Below are positions 1 through 10,133 of a stretch of 64,000 nt of DNA, piece after piece. The first letter of the stretch is position 1; every line of letters begins with the position of its first letter. The DNA comes from Bog-532 sp963775825. GTDB lineage: Bacteria > Actinomycetota > Actinomycetes > Streptosporangiales > Streptosporangiaceae. The notes under the pieces were generated by a model. That model was not told the origin of the DNA, did not search any database, and worked only from the letters and a program-made list of their open reading frames with translations. Where the stretch lies: NCBI GenBank assembly GCA_963775825.1, contig CAVZKY010000043.1, positions 62,001 to 126,000 on the forward strand. Reading direction: 5' to 3'. Position numbers and translations under genes: made by a program.

Positions 1-1
1 G

Positions 2-2287
<2,286 letters not shown>

Positions 2288-2309
2288 GCAGGCCGAAGGA
2301 GCTGGCGAG

Positions 2310-3069
2310 GTGACCAACAAGGCACGGATCCTGCTCGTCGACGACCGCGGCGAGAACCTGGTCGCGCTGGAGGCGATCCTGTCCTCGCTCAACCAGGTCC
2401 TCGTGCCCGTCCGGTCCGGCGAGGAAGCGCTGAAGGCGCTGCTGGTCGACGAGTTCGCCGTCATCCTGCTCGACGTGGTGATGCCCGGCATGGACGGCTT
2501 CGAGACTGCCGCGCACATCAAGCGGCGGCCCAAGACCCGGGACGTCCCGATCATCTTCCTCACGGCCGCCAGCGCCGAGCCGGACCATGCCTTCCGCGGC
2601 TACGCGGCCGGGGCGGTGGACTACATCTCCAAGCCGTTCGACCCCTGGGTGCTGCGCGCCAAAGTATCGGTCTTCGTCGAGCTGTACACCAAGAACCGAC
2701 AGCTCCGGGAGCAGGCCGAGCTGCTGCGCAGCCGGCTGGAGACGGGTATGGCCCTGGACCGGGCGGCGGCGCGGCGGGCGATTCCGGCGCCGGGCACCGC
2801 CCCGGACGCCGGCGATCCGGCGGAAGCGGGGGCCGGGGACGGCGGACCCGCGGGCGCTGCGGCGGAAAGCGGCAGGCCGGCTGACGGGCGGCGCACAGCC
2901 ACTGCTGCTGGAGCTGTCCGGTCGGCTGGCGGCGGTGGAGGACCTGGTGGGTGTGCTGTCCGCGCAGCCGTCCGTCAGCGGGGACACCGTGCTCGCCGAC
3001 TGCGCGGCGCAGCTAGAGCACCGGGTGGGGCGGCTCCGGGACGCCCTCGACGCCCTCCGGGTCGGCTAG
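2310..3069 (+). CDS. Response regulator, receiver plus C-terminal helical region (one frameshift as sequenced)
   Basis: The receiver domain begins at GTG 2310 (VTNKARILLVDD) and holds the acidic pair, phospho-acceptor Asp55 in LLDVVMPGMDG, the conserved Thr in FLTAA and Lys in SKPFDP. No DNA-binding domain follows; a helical stretch (YTKNRQLREQAELL) and a linker come next. In this frame the downstream sequence turns into Arg/Pro/Gly junk, while the +1 frame from about 2890 reads a clean helical end (PLLLELSGRLAAVEDLVGVL ... DALDALRVG) and stops at 3069. The span is 760 bases, one more than a multiple of three, so one inserted base between about 2850 and 2895 explains it. The gene lies 22 bases after the hybrid kinase and is its likely partner. 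Its end overlaps the convergent acyltransferase by 57 bases. Confidence 0.75.
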
Positions 3070-3723
3070 CGGCGCCCGCTCGCGGGCGTCCGCCCGCATC
3101 GGCAGCCATCCGTCGCCTGCCACGTAGGCGCGGATGACCTTGGCCGGGACCCCGGCAACCACGCAGCGGTCGGGGAACCGGCCGCGGACCACCGAGCCAG
3201 CGCCGACGACGACGTTCCGCCCGATGACCGTGCCGGGCAGGATGATCGTACCGGCCCCCAGCCAGCTGCCCGTGCCGACGGACACCGGCGCGTTGGCTGG
3301 CCACTGCCGCCCGATCGGGGTGTCCGGGTCCGCGTAGCTGTGGTTCTGGTCGGTGATGTACACGTTCGGTCCGGTGAAGACATCGTCGCCGATCACGATG
3401 GAGTCGTGGGCCACGATGTGGGTGCCGCGGCCGATCACGCAGCGGTCACCGATCCGCAGCAGCGGTACCGGCCCGAGCTGCTGGCCCGGTACGGTGCCCG
3501 CCGATATCGACACGTGCTTGCCCAGGACCGTGTTGGCGCCGATCTGGATCCAGGGCTCACCGAAGATGGCCCCCGGCGGGAAGACGAGGACCGAGCCGGG
3601 CCCGAACGCCGCGAACCGCGTCCCGGCCGGGGTGCCGGCGGTGACCGCGCCCGCGCGCTCGGCCGCGCGCCAGGCCCAGTGGATGGCGCGCTGGCTCAGG
3701 GCCCGCCAGGACAGGCCGGTCAC
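3013..3723 (-). CDS. Left-handed beta-helix (hexapeptide repeat) acyltransferase
   Basis: A protein of about 236 residues with repeated hexapeptides typical of trimeric left-handed beta-helix acyltransferases (for example IGANTVLGKHVSISAG, IGDRCVIGRGTHIV, GAGTIILPGTVIGRNVVVGA). It also has the family's NHSY segment near the putative active-site His and the ending VVAGVPAKVIR. Proteins of this family transfer acetyl or other acyl groups to sugars, amino sugars or antibiotics; the substrate cannot be told here. I chose GTG at 3723 because GGGAGG sits five bases upstream. A longer in-frame version starts at 3813 but begins with unconvincing sequence. It is convergent with the response regulator and overlaps its 3' end. 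Confidence 0.8.
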   Translation of the reverse strand: MTGLSWRALSQRAIHWAWRAAERAGAVTAGTPAGTRFAAFGPGSVLVFPPGAIFGEPWIQIGANTVLGKHVSISAGTVPGQQLGPVPLLRIGDRCVIGRGTHIVAHDSIVIGDDVFTGPNVYITDQNHSYADPDTPIGRQWPANAPVSVGTGSWLGAGTIILPGTVIGRNVVVGAGSVVRGRFPDRCVVAGVPAKVIRAYVAGDGWLPMRADARERAPLADPEGVEGVPEPPHPVL

Positions 3724-3904
3724 TGCGCCTCCCGAGCTCACGATCACATCCTGGCCTAACGGTCCAGTGTGTGCACCATTCTGCTCAGCCAGAGACCGGT
3801 CCCGCACCAGCATTTCGGACAGACGGGCCGAAGGCCCGACCGGACGCGACCCCGGGCCGAAGGTCCGGGTGAGCGCCCGGTGCTGGCGGCGGGCGCTGGA
3901 CGCG

Positions 3905-4118
3905 TGTTATGGCGAGGCGATCGTTACCGGCCCAGCGAGCCGGGCCTTGTGCCCGGCGAGTGGCCGGTGTGTCGGCGAAGTACCGCCGCGGGGCGCGGAG
4001 CGCATTCGGGGGGTTCCGGGGGGTCGCCCCCCGGGCTAACACTGTCGGCGATGTACCACCGCGCGGGCGCGGAGCGCAGCGGGGGGTTCCGGGGGGTCGT
4101 CCCCCCGGGTCAGCACAG
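3905..4118. repeat. Dispersed intergenic repeat, copy A
   Basis: This stretch is shared, with small differences, with 30289-30556. It has two modules. The first contains GGCGATCGTTACCGGCC, a small palindrome (CGGGCCTTGTGCCCGG) and GGCCGGTGTGTCGGCGAAGT. The second is a G-run segment (GCGCATTCGGGGGGTTCC followed by GGGGTCGCCCC), which occurs here twice in slightly different form. The last ~25 codons of rlmN as read are inside the repeat, so rlmN has probably had its 3' end replaced or extended by it. Confidence 0.75.
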
Positions 4119-5307
4119 CGGCGAGCTGTCCGCAGGCGCCATCGATTTCCCGGCCCCGGGTGTCCCGGACGGTGACCGGTACGCCGTGGCTGGCCAACCG
4201 GGCCACGAACTCCTCCTGCGTACCCGCCCGTGAGGCGGTCCAGCGCGATCCGGGCGTGGGGTTGAGCGGGATCAGGTTGACGTGCGTGAGCCGCCCGGCC
4301 AGCAGCGTGCCGAGCAGGTCCGCCCGCCACGCCTGGTCGTTCACGTCGCGGATGAGGGCGTATTCGATCGAGACGCGGCGGCCCGTGACGTCGGCGTACC
4401 GCCACGCGGCGTCCAGCACTTCGGCCACCTTCCAGCGCCGGTTCACCGGCACCAGCTCATCCCGGGCCTCGTCGTCGGGAGCGTGCAGCGACACGGCCAG
4501 CGTCACCGGCAGGCCCTCGGCTGCGAGCCGGCCGATCGCCGGGACCAGGCCGACGGTGGACACGGTGATGCCGCGGGCGGACAGGCCGAGCCCGGCCGGC
4601 GCCGGCTCGGTGAGGCGGCGGACCGCCTGCACCACGCTGCGGTAGTTGGCCAGCGGCTCGCCCATGCCCATGAAGACCACATTCGAGACCCGGCCCGGGC
4701 CACCCGGGACCTGGCCGCGGGCGAGCGTGCGCGCCCCGGCCACGACCTGTTCCACGATCTCGGCGGCGGACAGGTTACGGGTCAGCCCGGCCTGCCCCGT
4801 CGCGCAGAACGGGCAGGCCATCCCGCAGCCGGCCTGGGACGAGACGCACATGGTGACGCGGCCCGGGTAACGCATCAGCACCGACTCGACGTAGGCGCCG
4901 TCGAAGGTCCGCCACAGCGTCTTCCGGGTCGTACCGCCGTCGCAGGCCAGCTCCCGCTCGGTGGTCAGCAGGCGCGGCAGCAGCGCGTCCGCCAGCTCCT
5001 GGCGGGAGGACTGCGGCAGGTCGGTCATCTCGCCGGGGTCGTCGGCCAGCCGGGCGAAGTACTGCCGGGACAGCTGGTCGGCGCGGAACGGGCGCTCACC
5101 CAACTCGGTCACGGCGGCCCGGCGCTCGGGCAGGTCCAGGTCAGCAAGATGCCGCGGCGGCTTCGCCCGGCCCCGTGAGCCGCGGGAGACGGCTGGGCCG
5201 TCCGGCCCGCCGAGCAGCCCCGGCGGCAGGCCGCCCGGCGGCAGCGGGGCCGGGTCCGGAAGGGCCTGCGCCGCCGGAGGCGGCGAGCTGGGGCGAGAGG
5301 GTGACAC
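4036..5307 (-). CDS. rlmN: 23S rRNA/tRNA adenine-C2 methyltransferase RlmN (radical SAM)
   Basis: RlmN methylates C2 of A2503 in 23S rRNA and A37 in some tRNAs with a radical SAM mechanism. The protein has an N-terminal helical domain (HLADLDLPERRAAVTELGER), the RlmN segment VESVLMRYPGRVTMCVSSQ, the radical-SAM cluster motif CX3CX2C at Cys161/165/168 (CGMACPFC), and downstream motifs GMGEPLANY, SLHAPDD and IEYALIRDVND. The family normally ends shortly after the conserved Cys region (GACGQLAA). The extra ~25 C-terminal residues are encoded by the dispersed repeat. The start is GTG 5307; the first ~50 residues are Pro/Ser-rich and poorly constrained, so a later start is possible. It is the last gene of the rpsB-tsf-pyrH-frr-cdsA side of the cluster, separated from cdsA by a plus-strand gene. 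Confidence 0.93.
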   Translation of the reverse strand: MSPSRPSSPPPAAQALPDPAPLPPGGLPPGLLGGPDGPAVSRGSRGRAKPPRHLADLDLPERRAAVTELGERPFRADQLSRQYFARLADDPGEMTDLPQSSRQELADALLPRLLTTERELACDGGTTRKTLWRTFDGAYVESVLMRYPGRVTMCVSSQAGCGMACPFCATGQAGLTRNLSAAEIVEQVVAGARTLARGQVPGGPGRVSNVVFMGMGEPLANYRSVVQAVRRLTEPAPAGLGLSARGITVSTVGLVPAIGRLAAEGLPVTLAVSLHAPDDEARDELVPVNRRWKVAEVLDAAWRYADVTGRRVSIEYALIRDVNDQAWRADLLGTLLAGRLTHVNLIPLNPTPGSRWTASRAGTQEEFVARLASHGVPVTVRDTRGREIDGACGQLAAVLTRGDDPPEPPAALRARAVVHRRQC

Positions 5308-5448
5308 AACGCGTCCGTTCGGCTGGTAAGGGGCGACAATCCAGGATAGGCGGATCCCGAGCCACCCGGCGCCGTCGGCATACTGGGCACGGGCGCGGCG
5401 CCGTCGAGGGCGGCCGGTGACCTGACGCAGTTGGCGTAAATTTTAGCT

Positions 5449-6546
5449 ATGCCGATGTTGCGCCGGGTATCCACGGAGTCGCAGCAGCCGAAGATGCTGC
5501 TCGAAAGCGTGAACCCGTACGAGAGCCGTCGGCTGACGGTCGAATTCGACGGGGTGACCACCGCCGCTTACCTGCACGACGAGACCTCCACCGTGGCGGC
5601 GACCTGGATCGCGAACCACGTGCCCGCCCCGGCCGCACCGGACCCGGCCCGGATCAAGGCCGGCCAGGCGCCCATCATGCCGTCTGGGCACACGAAGCTG
5701 CCCGAAGGCCGCCCGCCGATCGAGCAAGGCACGCTGGACCCGCTCTGGTTCGAGGAAGGCGACGGCGTGGCCGTCCTGGAGAACGGGAAGCTGCTCGCGG
5801 TCATCCCGGGCTGGTCGGACGCGCGCCGCGGGATGCCCGGTTACAGCCGGGACATCCTGGGCCAGACCCCGTTCGGCTGGTCCCTGGACGACGCGATGGA
5901 GGGCCTCGGCCCCCGGGTCGACCGGGCCCGGGTCTACTCGCAGTGGCGGAGCGACGAGCGATCGTGGGGGGTCTTCCAGCAGGGGGTGCTCGGGCACCTG
6001 GAGCGACTCGGCCCTGGCGGCCATTACTGGGACGCGTCGATGGGCCGCCAGCCGATGGCCGGCATCAGCGAGCGCCCCCCGGCTGAGGGCCGCCCGTACA
6101 CGGTGCTGTCCACGGTCGGGATGAGCTGCCAGCGCATGCCGGTGGTGGAGCGGCTCGTGCAGGACCCGGCCTCGTACGCCCGGATCGAACTGGCCATGGC
6201 GACCACGATGCCGCCCGCGCAGGCCGCGCGGATCTTCCTGTGGCTCGCGCCGTACCCGTGGCGCGCGGTCACCTGGTTCGGTCCCGGGCACAGCGTCCGC
6301 TGGTACCACGAGCCGGCCACGTTTCCGCTCGGCGGCGGCTACGAGGCGGTACTGCTGCTGGAGGTGCCCAGCCTGCCCGGGCCGGACGCGCCCGACCTGT
6401 CCGGCTTCTCCTTCGGCGGGGATCCCGTGCGCTGGCTGTGGGTGGTGCCGATCACGGAGGAAGAACGGCTGATCGCCAAGGAACAGGGATCGGCCAGGCT
6501 GATCAGCGCGCTCGCCGCGCAGCGCCGGAGCTGGGTGGCCAGCTGA
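5449..6546 (+). CDS. SUFU (suppressor of fused)-domain protein
   Basis: A 365-residue soluble protein. The C-terminal half (about residues 180-360) resembles the bacterial SUFU domain: an aromatic-rich beta-strand core (YTVLSTVGMSCQRMPVVE), a Trp/Pro-rich middle (WLAPYPWRAVTWFGPGHSV) and the ending LWVVPITEEERLIAKEQGSA, which is characteristic of the family. The N-terminal half (VNPYESRRLTVEFDGVTTAA; WFEEGDGVAVLENGKLLAVI) looks like a separate beta-rich domain seen in actinobacterial proteins with this architecture. Bacterial SUFU proteins are often linked to immunity or toxin systems, but no toxin neighbour is visible. ATG at 5449 and 5455 are both possible. It is oriented against the surrounding translation genes and so is not part of their operon. 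Confidence 0.7.
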   Translation: MPMLRRVSTESQQPKMLLESVNPYESRRLTVEFDGVTTAAYLHDETSTVAATWIANHVPAPAAPDPARIKAGQAPIMPSGHTKLPEGRPPIEQGTLDPLWFEEGDGVAVLENGKLLAVIPGWSDARRGMPGYSRDILGQTPFGWSLDDAMEGLGPRVDRARVYSQWRSDERSWGVFQQGVLGHLERLGPGGHYWDASMGRQPMAGISERPPAEGRPYTVLSTVGMSCQRMPVVERLVQDPASYARIELAMATTMPPAQAARIFLWLAPYPWRAVTWFGPGHSVRWYHEPATFPLGGGYEAVLLLEVPSLPGPDAPDLSGFSFGGDPVRWLWVVPITEEERLIAKEQGSARLISALAAQRRSWVAS

Positions 6547-6575
6547 GCTGAGAAGCCGGCTGATGGGGACCGCGG

Positions 6576-7517
6576 TCAGCGGGGCACGGTGATGAAGACG
6601 GCCAGCAGGAGCCAGGTCACGGGCGCGGCGACCAGGTGAGAGTCGATCCGGTCCAGGACGCCGCCGTGCCCTGGCAGCAGGGTGCCCATGTCTTTGATCT
6701 TCAGGTCCCGCTTGATCGCCGATTCGGCCAGGTCACCGACGACCGCGGCGGCGGCCGCCGCCACGCCCGTCACGATGCCCTGCCAGACGTGGCCGTGCAG
6801 GAGCCAGGGGATCAGGATCGCGCCCCCGGCCAGGCAGATCAGCACCGATCCGGCCAGGCCCTCCCAGGTCTTGCTGGGGCTGATGAGGCGGGCCATCGGA
6901 TGCCGGCCCAGCAGGCTCCCGGCGAAGTAGCCGCCGACGTCGACGCAGACGTTGAGGGCAATGAAGATGACCACGCGCCGGGCGCCGTCCACCGGGGTCA
7001 GCAGGGCCACGATGAACACGGCCAGGAACGGCAGGTAGGCGAGGGCGAACAGCCCGGCCATCACGTCACGCAGATAGCCGTCTGGACCGCCGGGCAGGCG
7101 CCAGGCGAAGATCGCCACCACGGTCAGGGCGAGCGCCGCGAGCACCGCGCGGTCGTTCCACCAGTATTCGCAGGCCCACATCGCGGCGCCGCCCGCCGCG
7201 ATGGGAATCACGGGCAGCCGGAGATGACGCGGGCCGAGCGCGCGGACCAGTTCCCGCAGCCCCGTCACGGCGGCGGCGCCCATCAGGATCATGAACGTCG
7301 CTTTCACCGTGAACAGCGAGAGTATGGCCAGGCCGCCCAGCAGGACGCCCACTCCGACCGCAACGGGGAGATTACGCCCCGAGCGCGCGGGCTTGCTGGC
7401 GTCCGGCTCAGGAGAAAACGAGGTCACGGAAGGGGCGGACGAGGCCGGCGGGGCCGGTTCCGCGAGAGCAGGTGTTCCCGGATCCGAGGCTGCGCGCGGC
7501 TGCTTTCCGTCGTCCAC
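6576..7517 (-). CDS. cdsA: Phosphatidate cytidylyltransferase CdsA
   Basis: This membrane enzyme makes CDP-diacylglycerol from phosphatidic acid and CTP, the precursor of cardiolipin, phosphatidylglycerol and phosphatidylinositol lipids. A Pro/Ala/Ser-rich cytosolic leader of about 45 residues precedes seven to eight hydrophobic segments. Family signatures are present: SPSKTWEGLAGS near residue 215 and the CDS signature KRDLKIKDMGTLLPGHGG ending in DRIDS close to the C terminus. The start is GTG 7517, one base after the frr stop codon, with GAGGT of the frr end acting as the ribosome site. It is therefore translationally coupled to frr in the frr-cdsA operon. Confidence 0.93.
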   Translation of the reverse strand: MDDGKQPRAASDPGTPALAEPAPPASSAPSVTSFSPEPDASKPARSGRNLPVAVGVGVLLGGLAILSLFTVKATFMILMGAAAVTGLRELVRALGPRHLRLPVIPIAAGGAAMWACEYWWNDRAVLAALALTVVAIFAWRLPGGPDGYLRDVMAGLFALAYLPFLAVFIVALLTPVDGARRVVIFIALNVCVDVGGYFAGSLLGRHPMARLISPSKTWEGLAGSVLICLAGGAILIPWLLHGHVWQGIVTGVAAAAAAVVGDLAESAIKRDLKIKDMGTLLPGHGGVLDRIDSHLVAAPVTWLLLAVFITVPR

Positions 7518-8075
7518 CTAGACCTCGAGAAGCTCGGATTCCTTGGTCTTGAGCAGCTCGTCGACCTGGTCGACGTAGTTCCTGGTCAGCTCGTCCAGTT
7601 CGTGCACGGCGCGGCGGCCTTCGTCCTCACCCACATCGCCGTTCTTGACGAGCTTGTCGACCCCGTCCTTGCCGTGCCGCCGGATGTTACGGATGGAAAC
7701 TCGGCTCTCCTCGGCCTTGTGCCGGGCAACCTTGATGTATTCCTTCCGCCGTTCCTCAGTCAGGTCGGGGAAGACGACCCGGATCACGGTCCCGTCGTTG
7801 GTGGGGTTGACGCCCAGGTCGCTGTCCCTGATGGACCGCTCGATGGCGGGCAGCGAGGACTTGTCGTAGGGCTGGACGATGACCATCCGCGCCTCGGGCA
7901 GGTGGAACGAGGCGAGCTGGTTCAGCGGCGTCGGGGAGCCGTAGTAGTCCGCGGTCAGCTTGTTGAACATGACCGGGTGCGCGCGGCCCGTGCGGATCAC
8001 GCCGAACTCTTCCTTGGCGACCGCGACCGCCTTCTCCATCTTCTCCTCGGCGTCAAGGAGTACGTCGTCGATCAT
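7518..8075 (-). CDS. frr: Ribosome recycling factor
   Basis: With EF-G, this factor splits the post-termination ribosome. Its 185 residues match the family length exactly. Recognisable segments are FGVIRTGRAHP near the N terminus, YYGSPTPLNQLASF, ARMVIVQPYDKSSLPAIE, the stretch LGVNPTNDGTVIRVVFPDLT, and VRHKAEE-like and RRHGKDG motifs in the last helix. It starts at ATG 8075 after an AGGAG ribosome site. It lies 99 bases downstream of pyrH and abuts cdsA. Confidence 0.97.
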   Translation of the reverse strand: MIDDVLLDAEEKMEKAVAVAKEEFGVIRTGRAHPVMFNKLTADYYGSPTPLNQLASFHLPEARMVIVQPYDKSSLPAIERSIRDSDLGVNPTNDGTVIRVVFPDLTEERRKEYIKVARHKAEESRVSIRNIRRHGKDGVDKLVKNGDVGEDEGRRAVHELDELTRNYVDQVDELLKTKESELLEV

Positions 8076-8174
8076 TGCGGGCTCCTGTGGAGATGTCTTG
8101 GCCAGAGTTCACGTTATCCGGGTAGACGCTAAGGTACCCCCCGCATCGCGTGAGCCGGCCATTGCGAAGCGGAA

Positions 8175-9146
8175 TCAGCAGTCGGCCGCGCATACCAGCG
8201 TGCCGACCTTCTCCCCCCGGATCGCCCGCACCACGTTGCCCTGGCCCAGCAGATCGAAGACGACGATCGGCAGCCCGTTGTCCATGCACAGGCTGACCGC
8301 GGTGGCGTCCATGACCTTAAGGCCGCGGGCGAGGACCTCGCTGTAGTCCACCCGGTCGAAGCGAACAGCCGCCGGGTTCTTGCGCGGGTCGGCGTCGTAG
8401 ACCCCGTCCACGGCCGTGCCCTTGAGCACCGCCTCGGCGCCGATCTCCAGCGCCCGCTGGGCGGCGCAGGTGTCCGTCGAGAAGAACGGCGCACCCAGCC
8501 CGGCCCCGAAGATCACGACCCGGCCCTTCTCCAGGTGCCGGATGGCCTTGCGCGGAATGTACGGCTCCGCGACCTGGCCCATGGTGATGGCGGTCTGCAC
8601 GCGGGTGTCGACGCCCATCTTCTCCAGGACGTCCTGCAGTGCCAGGCAGTTGATCACGGTGCCGAGCATGCCCATGTAGTCGGCCCGGGCGCGGTCGATG
8701 CCCCGTTCGGAAAGGGATGCGCCCCGGAACATATTGCCGCCGCCGACCACGGCTGCGACCTCGACGCCCTCCCGCACCGCCGAGACCACCTCGGCCGCGA
8801 TGTGGGCCACGGCGTCGGGCGAGATGCCAAGCGGTTCGTTCCCGGCGAACGCCTCACCGGACAGCTTGACCACAACCCGGTTCCACCGCTTGTGGAAGGC
8901 CTCGGCCTCCCCGCCGGCGGAGACCACGCTCGCGGTGGCGGGCGGGGTGAAAAAGACCCCGGGATCCTTCGGGGCAGGGTCACCGATGGCGGCGGACGCC
9001 GCCCGGACCGCCGCAGCGGTCGCATCTTCCCCTGGCCCTATGCTGCCCCACGCGCCATCCGGCTGCTGCACCGAGCGACCTCCCTCTGGTCCGCCGCACC
9101 CCTGCTGCTGTGCGGGCCGGCGGGCGATGTCCGTCGGCCCGGTCAC
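8175..9146 (-). CDS. pyrH: Uridylate kinase (UMP kinase) PyrH
   Basis: PyrH phosphorylates UMP to UDP in pyrimidine nucleotide synthesis. The amino-acid-kinase fold is clear: VVVKLSGEAFAG (phosphate-binding Lys and Gly), VVGGGNMFRG, the UMP-binding DYMGMLGTVIN, KGTAVDGVYDADPRKNP and the C-terminal VFDLLGQGNVVRAI. The usual family length is about 240-255 residues. The frame here gives 323 because of an 80-residue Ala/Gly/Pro-rich leader starting at GTG 9146, two bases after the tsf stop. Either the leader is real or translation begins at an internal GTG such as the one opening VVSAGGEAEA, just before the kinase core. The kinase core itself is complete. Confidence 0.93.
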   Translation of the reverse strand: MTGPTDIARRPAQQQGCGGPEGGRSVQQPDGAWGSIGPGEDATAAAVRAASAAIGDPAPKDPGVFFTPPATASVVSAGGEAEAFHKRWNRVVVKLSGEAFAGNEPLGISPDAVAHIAAEVVSAVREGVEVAAVVGGGNMFRGASLSERGIDRARADYMGMLGTVINCLALQDVLEKMGVDTRVQTAITMGQVAEPYIPRKAIRHLEKGRVVIFGAGLGAPFFSTDTCAAQRALEIGAEAVLKGTAVDGVYDADPRKNPAAVRFDRVDYSEVLARGLKVMDATAVSLCMDNGLPIVVFDLLGQGNVVRAIRGEKVGTLVCAADC

Positions 9147-9148
9147 AC

Positions 9149-9985
9149 TCAGGCCTGCCCGACCTGGAACCGGGCGAAGCCACGAACGGTCACGCCTGCC
9201 TCAGCGACGACCTGCTTGATCGTCTTCTTCTGGTCCTTGACGAACGGCTGCTCGGTGAGCACCACGTCCTTGAAGAAGGAGTTCAGCCGGCCGTCCACGA
9301 TCCGCGGGATCGCCTGCTCGGGCTTGCCCTCCTCGCGGGTAATCTGCTCCGCGATCCGGCGCTCCTTCTCCACCACGTCCGCCGGGACCTGGTCCCGCGC
9401 CGTGTAGAGCGGGCGCATCGCGGCCGCCTGCTGCGCCAGGTCCTTGGCCACCTCGGCGTTGGGCTTGTCCAGCTGGACGAGCACGCCCAGGGTGGGCGGC
9501 AGCGCCGCGTCGGAACGGTGCAGGTAGCTAGCCACGTAGCCGCCCTCGAAGCGGGCGTAGCGGCCCAGCTCCAGCTTCTCCTTCAGGGCGGCACCGGCCT
9601 CCTCGATGACCTGCTCGGCCGTCTGCCCGGGGCGGACCTCGGTGCTCAGCAGGGCCAGCCGGTCAGCGGCGCCGCTGGCCAGCGCGGCCCGGGCGATTTC
9701 GCCTGCGAGCTGCTGGAACAGGTCAGTCTTGGCCACGAAGTCGGTCTCGCAGTTGAGCTCGACCAGCACCCCGGCGTCCGTGCCGGACAGCTCAGCGGTG
9801 ACCAGCCCGTTGGCAGCGGTCCGGGTCGCGCGCTTGGTGACGTCCTTCGCGCCCTTCAGGCGCAGGAGCTCAACCGCGGCCTCGATGTCGCCGTCGGCCT
9901 CTTCCAGGGCACGCTTGCAGTCCATCATCCCGGCACCGGTCTGGTCCCGGAGCCGCTTTACGTCAGCGGCGGTGAAGTTCGCCAT
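9149..9985 (-). CDS. tsf: Translation elongation factor Ts
   Basis: EF-Ts is the nucleotide exchange factor for EF-Tu. The 278-residue protein has the N-terminal UBA-like module (VKRLRDQTGAGMMDCKRALE), the TDFV EF-Tu-contact signature (VELNCETDFVAKT) and the repeated core domains with a C-terminal KTIKQVVAEAGV segment. ATG 9985 follows rpsB by about 150 bases, and a strong hairpin lies between the two genes. Confidence 0.97.
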   Translation of the reverse strand: MANFTAADVKRLRDQTGAGMMDCKRALEEADGDIEAAVELLRLKGAKDVTKRATRTAANGLVTAELSGTDAGVLVELNCETDFVAKTDLFQQLAGEIARAALASGAADRLALLSTEVRPGQTAEQVIEEAGAALKEKLELGRYARFEGGYVASYLHRSDAALPPTLGVLVQLDKPNAEVAKDLAQQAAAMRPLYTARDQVPADVVEKERRIAEQITREEGKPEQAIPRIVDGRLNSFFKDVVLTEQPFVKDQKKTIKQVVAEAGVTVRGFARFQVGQA

Positions 9986-10074
9986 ATCCCTTGTCTCTCA
10001 CTTTCGTGCTCTGCACATGTCTGCGTTGTCCCGGCGGGAGCAGGCGCCGGGCACCGGTGACGTGCGCCAGGTAT

Positions 10075-10115
10075 GCGGCTGGACCCGGGGCCAGTACGCC
10101 ACCGGGTCCAGCCGC
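10075..10115 (-). terminator. Perfect 14-bp hairpin between rpsB and tsf
   Basis: The arms GCGGCTGGACCCGG (10075-10088) and CCGGGTCCAGCCGC (10102-10115) are perfectly complementary around a 13-base loop. The hairpin starts 18 bases after the rpsB stop on the minus strand. It has no clear U-tract, so it may act as a partial terminator, attenuator or mRNA-stability structure that sets the S2:EF-Ts ratio. Confidence 0.6.
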
Positions 10116-10133
10116 TCACCGTGACGGTTGGCT

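Noticed and set aside
8175..9146. A fused extra domain at the N terminus of PyrH
   Set aside because: The leader is Ala/Gly/Pro low-complexity without a fold signature. An unselected in-frame extension or a misplaced start is simpler.
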